A DNA stretch of 64,000 nucleotides from Atrina japonica (taxonomy: Eukaryota > Mollusca > Bivalvia > Pterioida > Pinnidae), in the NCBI GenBank assembly GCA_030159075.1, contig BROG01000254.1:310001-374000 (forward strand). The letters are read 5' to 3'. Shown in pieces: positions 60,572-64,000 of this stretch. A program made the position numbers and the translations under genes. Position 1 is the stretch's first letter. Every line of letters starts with the position of its first letter. The notes under the pieces are model-generated. The model made no database searches, had not been told where the DNA came from, and saw only the letters and a list, made by a program, of their open reading frames with translations.

Positions 60572-61920
60572 CAGGGTTCGAAAATTACACTCACCCGCTC
60601 GCATTGGCGAGTAAAAAATCGTTTCGGGCGAGTAAATATCCACAATGAACTCGCCCGTGTGGCGAGTGCTGACGCTGTACTGAAAATCTGTTTTCCCTTT
60701 TAAATTTCGAAACTGGTCCATTTCCTTTTATTTTAAGTTCAAAATACATTACAATAAACAATAAGAAACTTAAATAATTATTTTATTGACAATTAAACAA
60801 GTTAGTCTTTACCTCATGACCAAAAATGTCATAGAACACATCGTGTGTTGACAGCTTATTCTTGCAGTTTGTTGAGGAAGTGGAAGTTGGATGTGTGTAA
60901 ATAAAAGAACCAATTCAGAACGGACCTGAATTTCAGGATTTGGTAAAATAATCATAACACTATAATTTGTATAGAAGTTGTTAAATCTGAATGTAAGTGA
61001 ATGATAAAAGTAAAAATAGTTACTCAATACTATAAATAAAAGTTTTAATGAAAATATAGAAATGGATAGTTCTTGTTTTCATCTAACAATAGTGAAAACT
61101 TACTTTTGTAATTTATATTTAGGGGGCCTCCGTGGCCGAGTGGTTAGAGCATTGCGCTTTAAATCACAAGGCCTCTCACCTCTGGTTCGAATCCCGCTAG
61201 GGTCATTTCGAATTAAGTGGGAAAGTTTGCCAGTTTTCTTGCGGAAGGTCGGTGGTCTTTACCCGGGTAACCAGGGTTTCTCCTCCACCAATAAAAACTG
61301 GACGCCATCATATGACTGAAAAATTGTTGAGTATGGCGTAAAACAAAAAATAAAAAAAAATAAAAATAATTTATATTTATTTAGTTAAACACATAATAGT
61401 AACATCATAAAACAGTAATAATAATAGTTGATCATAGTAATAATAATGATGCATTTACAGTTAATTCAAATGCAAATGCATCATTCAGAGAAAATATATA
61501 TTGTATATAAATTTATCTACTAAAATAAACAATGACTTAAAAAAACAAAATTATATAAAAAAAAAATTTTCTTTGTGGGCAACCAGATTTTTATGGCGGG
61601 CAACCAAAATTTCAGTCAAGAATTTGAATTCTAAACACTTAAAATGAGAGCATACAAAAGTTGTGGTAAGATTTTCACACATTTTCCATCATAATAAGTA
61701 CTTAATTAGAAAAAATACAATTTGTCAAATGAAGAGTATCATATCTGTTAAGTCATATAAGATCTATTTACTTTGAAAAAAGATTTTATACGCTTTTAAC
61801 ACATTTTCTTTGAAATACGTTTTCATACCTGGGCGAGTGCAAAATGAGTTTGGGCGAGTGGAAGTTATGTAATCACTCGCCCACAGGACGAGTGCTTTTA
61901 TACAAATTTTTCGAACCCTG
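60572..61920. mobile_element. CAGGGTTCG-ended TIR element (hAT-like), 1,349 bp, nested
   Basis: Perfect ends CAGGGTTCGAAAA and its inverse, with an exact 5-bp duplication TTATG (60567-60571 and 61921-61925). GGGCGAGT motifs cluster within 100 bases of both ends in both orientations and are likely transposase-binding sites. No transposase. It carries a SINE. Confidence 0.9.
61122..61366 (+). mobile_element. SINE-B, complete tRNA-derived copy, nested
   Basis: The A box TGGCCGAGTGG is at 61133-61143 and the B box GGTTCGAATCC at 61184-61194. The head looks like a tRNA-Leu/Ser-type molecule, the body ends TTGTTGAGTATGGCGTAAAA and the tail is A-rich. It is flanked by an exact 13-bp duplication TAATTTATATTTA (61109-61121, 61367-61379). 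A different family from SINE-A. Confidence 0.93.
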
Positions 61921-62232
61921 TTATGACATTATCTTGAATAGTATAATAGCTAGAGTAGAGTGAAAGAAGCAAAATTGTTCATCACGCAAATAGCTACAAA
62001 AAAGTCAATAGAGCCAAAATTGTATGGTCACCCCTTATGGGAGTTATTTTCCCTTTTAAGTGAATTATTCATGTTTTTGGATGTTTATTGACATTATCTT
62101 GAAAAGTATAATAGCTAGAGTAAAAGTAAAAGAAGCAAAAACATTCAGCATGCAAAGATCTACAAAAAAGTTAATAAGGCCAAAATTGCCAGTCCTCAGT
62201 AAAATATATTTCACTCAGGTGGGCCTCTTGTT

Positions 62233-63180
62233 GTTGTTGTTTTGTGTCAAAAGAGATTAGTGATTATGTAGCTTTTGTACAGGTGTTTTAACCAAGATAG
62301 TTTAGTTATTAGGTCAGCATTTTCTTTCTGTCTTAATAAATATTTGTGGTAATAATTTGATGACAAACATCATCGTTAACTTGTGTTTATTGATCAAATA
62401 ATGTATGATTATTGTAAATATAAGGAAAAGCAAAGAAGATTCTTGTAGGAAAATCATAGAAATGTTTTCTGATGCCTCAGACAAAAACGGCAATCATGGT
62501 GTCAAGATGCATCACTACGTTCCACAAATGTAATAAACAGTAAAGATTTAAGTGGTCAGATAATTATGTGGCAGCCTCCAAGTAACAAAGATTAATAGAA
62601 TCTACTCCTACCGTGAAGGCATGACAAAGGAATCTCAATCCAAGGGTAAGATTCTTGAATGACGAACCCGAGGCTTGCCAAGGATACCCTCAAGGTTGGG
62701 GTCGATTACTTTTTTCCCATGTTTTAAATACATCTAGGCCCCTATATGTAGATCTACGCAAATAAAATCTTACATTATGCACTACATTCTAGATGCCACA
62801 ACATCATTCATCATAAATTGTATATATTGTGACATCATAGTCAGAACGTGTAGCATGTCAATACCCAAGGGGTTGTTTACAAGGAAATCATTCCCTGTTA
62901 AAATGAAGGGAAAATCTGTGAACAATGGGAGAAAATAAGATAAACATATATTTTATCTAGCACCTACAGACTTCTGTTCAAAACCACTTGAATGTCATTG
63001 TCTGAACTTAGAATGTATACTAGTGCACTGGAGAGTATCTTGAAAATGAAAGTCCACTCCATCTGTCACTGAAATGTGATGTCTCAAGGCAGGTGGTCTC
63101 TCAAAAGAAGTTTATTCAAAAGGATTATTTATCTTTGGTAGGTGGTTATCAGAATGTGGTCTCTTAAGGCAGGTTGTCTT
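62233..63180. other. Unassigned DNA
   Basis: No gene or bounded repeat recognised. Confidence 0.4.
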
Positions 63181-63182
63181 TT

Positions 63183-63690
63183 ATTGGCAGCTCATAAGAC
63201 AAGGTGGTCTTCTTTGACATTGATCTCACAAGACAGATTGTCTTTGACAGCTGTGATCTCATAAGACAGGTTGTCTTCTTTGACAGCTGTGATCTCACAA
63301 GACATGTCTTCTTTGACAGCTGTGATCTCATGACAAGATGGTCTTCCTTGACATTGATCTCACAAGACAGGTTGTCTTCTTTGACAGCTGTGATCTCACA
63401 AGACAGGTTGTCTTCTTTGACAGCTGTGATCTCACAAGACATGTTGTCTTCTTTGACAGCTCTGATCTCATAAGACATGTTGTCTTCTTTGACAGCTGTG
63501 ATCTCATGACAAGATGGTCTCCCTTGACATTGATCTCACAAGACAGGTTGTCTTCTTTGACAGCTGTGATCTCACAAGACATGTTGTCTTCTTTGACAGC
63601 TGTGATCTCATATGACAAGATGGTCTCCCTTGACATTGATCTCACAAGAAATGTTGTCTTCTTTGACGATGGTCTCACATGACAAGTTCT
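63183..63690. repeat. 36-bp minisatellite, about 14 units
   Basis: The unit is TTGTCTTCTTTGACAGCTGT followed by GATCTCACAAGACAGG. A variant with GGTCTCCCTTGACATTGATC is interspersed. The unit length is a multiple of three, so both strands show open frames with a 12-residue repeat (VKEDNLSCEITA on the minus strand). These are by-products of the repeat. Each junction forms a small palindrome (AAGACA..TGTCTT). Confidence 0.93.
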
Positions 63691-64000
63691 ACTGTATATA
63701 TTTGTACTCAGTATGATTTATACCTGTGACTGTTGTTGTTCTTTTCTCTTAAATCACACATTCAGCATTATACCATTCTCAAGCCATTGCTACTAATCTT
63801 TATCTTTCTTTCTTTTGCCCCACCACCTGCACATTGTGGTATCTTGTAATATCCATTTTTTACCACACCCCCTGCAGACTGCACATAATGGTAACTTGCA
63901 ATATCCTTTTTTCTTACATTTAGTTATCAATATCTGAGAAAGGTTTCATCTACATGTAGCTATAATCAATATTATATATACATTGTATATACAATGTGTT
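63691..64000. other. Window end, nothing assigned
   Basis: Contains two loose copies of a TGCACATTGTGGTATCTTG-like phrase (63830, 63880). No gene. Confidence 0.35.

Larger units (their letters stand above)
58921..62232. mobile_element. Large repeat-cored element with terminal hairpin
   Basis: The left end holds a hairpin: AGGTCACCTGAG .. CTCAGGGTGACCT (58925-58955). The right end is CTCAGGTGGGCCTCTTGTT. Inside, a ~170-bp unit (GACATTATCTTGAAAAGTAT, AATAGCTAGAGTAAAAGTGA, GGTCACCCCTTATGGGAGTT) repeats about seven times (59820-62190). It is interrupted at 60572-61920 by another element. No coding capacity. It resembles the repeat-cored pearl / Helitron-like elements of bivalves (inference). Confidence 0.65.

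Noticed and set aside
61122..61200. tRNA-Leu/Ser-like gene candidate
   Set aside because: The acceptor stem does not pair, and the sequence is the head of SINE-B bounded by a 13-bp duplication.
58921..62232. Definite Helitron assignment
   Set aside because: The terminal hairpin and CTAA-like end on one side fit, but no 5' TC end or Rep/helicase sequence was found, so only a resemblance is stated.
55141..64000. Further exons of the TBC1D10-like gene
   Set aside because: I looked for the expected Trp-rich pre-TBC and TBC segments on the plus strand and found none that I could support.

Overview
The window is animal nuclear DNA and most likely comes from a bivalve mollusc. Evidence for this is the AT-rich base composition, long introns with consensus GT..AG sites, two tRNA-derived SINE families, Penelope-like retroelements with bivalve-style coding sequence, and many short inverted-repeat transposons. 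There is no prokaryotic gene organisation. The species assignment is inference.

One host gene fills most of the window. It is the complete coding region of an ataxin-2 (ATXN2) orthologue on the minus strand. Nineteen coding exons run from an ATG at 53986 to a TAA ending at 16720. All splice phases agree and the spliced CDS is 2673 nt (890 codons plus stop). The order is LSm fold (exons 3-5), LsmAD region (exons 6-8), acidic/basic linker (exons 9-12), PAM2 motif (exon 13), then a Pro/Gln/His-rich C-terminal half (exons 14-19). There is no long pure glutamine tract. Head-to-head with it, 954 bases away, begins a plus-strand gene whose first coding exon (54941-55140) resembles TBC1D10-type RabGAPs. 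No later exon of that gene was recognised. The space between the two ATGs is a candidate bidirectional promoter.

Layout: 1-16.7 kb is a transposon graveyard. It holds broken Penelope-like (PLE) pieces on both strands, a degenerate hAT (TTF-finger/DUF4371 type) inserted inside a PLE, a broken LINE carrying a SINE, and a 12-copy 83-bp minisatellite. 16.7-54 kb is ataxin-2, with introns holding SINEs, several MITE families, a piggyBac-like fragment, a fold-back element, (TA)n blocks and a 2-kb island of unusual composition. 54-64 kb is the TBC1D10-like first exon followed by intron or intergenic DNA. That stretch holds TA-flanked TIR elements, a CAGGGGC-ended MITE, a large element with ~170-bp internal repeats that itself contains a TIR element containing a SINE, and a 36-bp minisatellite.

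I found no convincing undescribed gene system. The items most worth checking are the G+C/CpG-rich 2-kb island bracketed by two copies of one SINE (26.96-29.0 kb, possibly an assembly artefact), three CAGGG-ended elements with apparent 5-bp target duplications, and the nested insertion at 58.9-62.2 kb.
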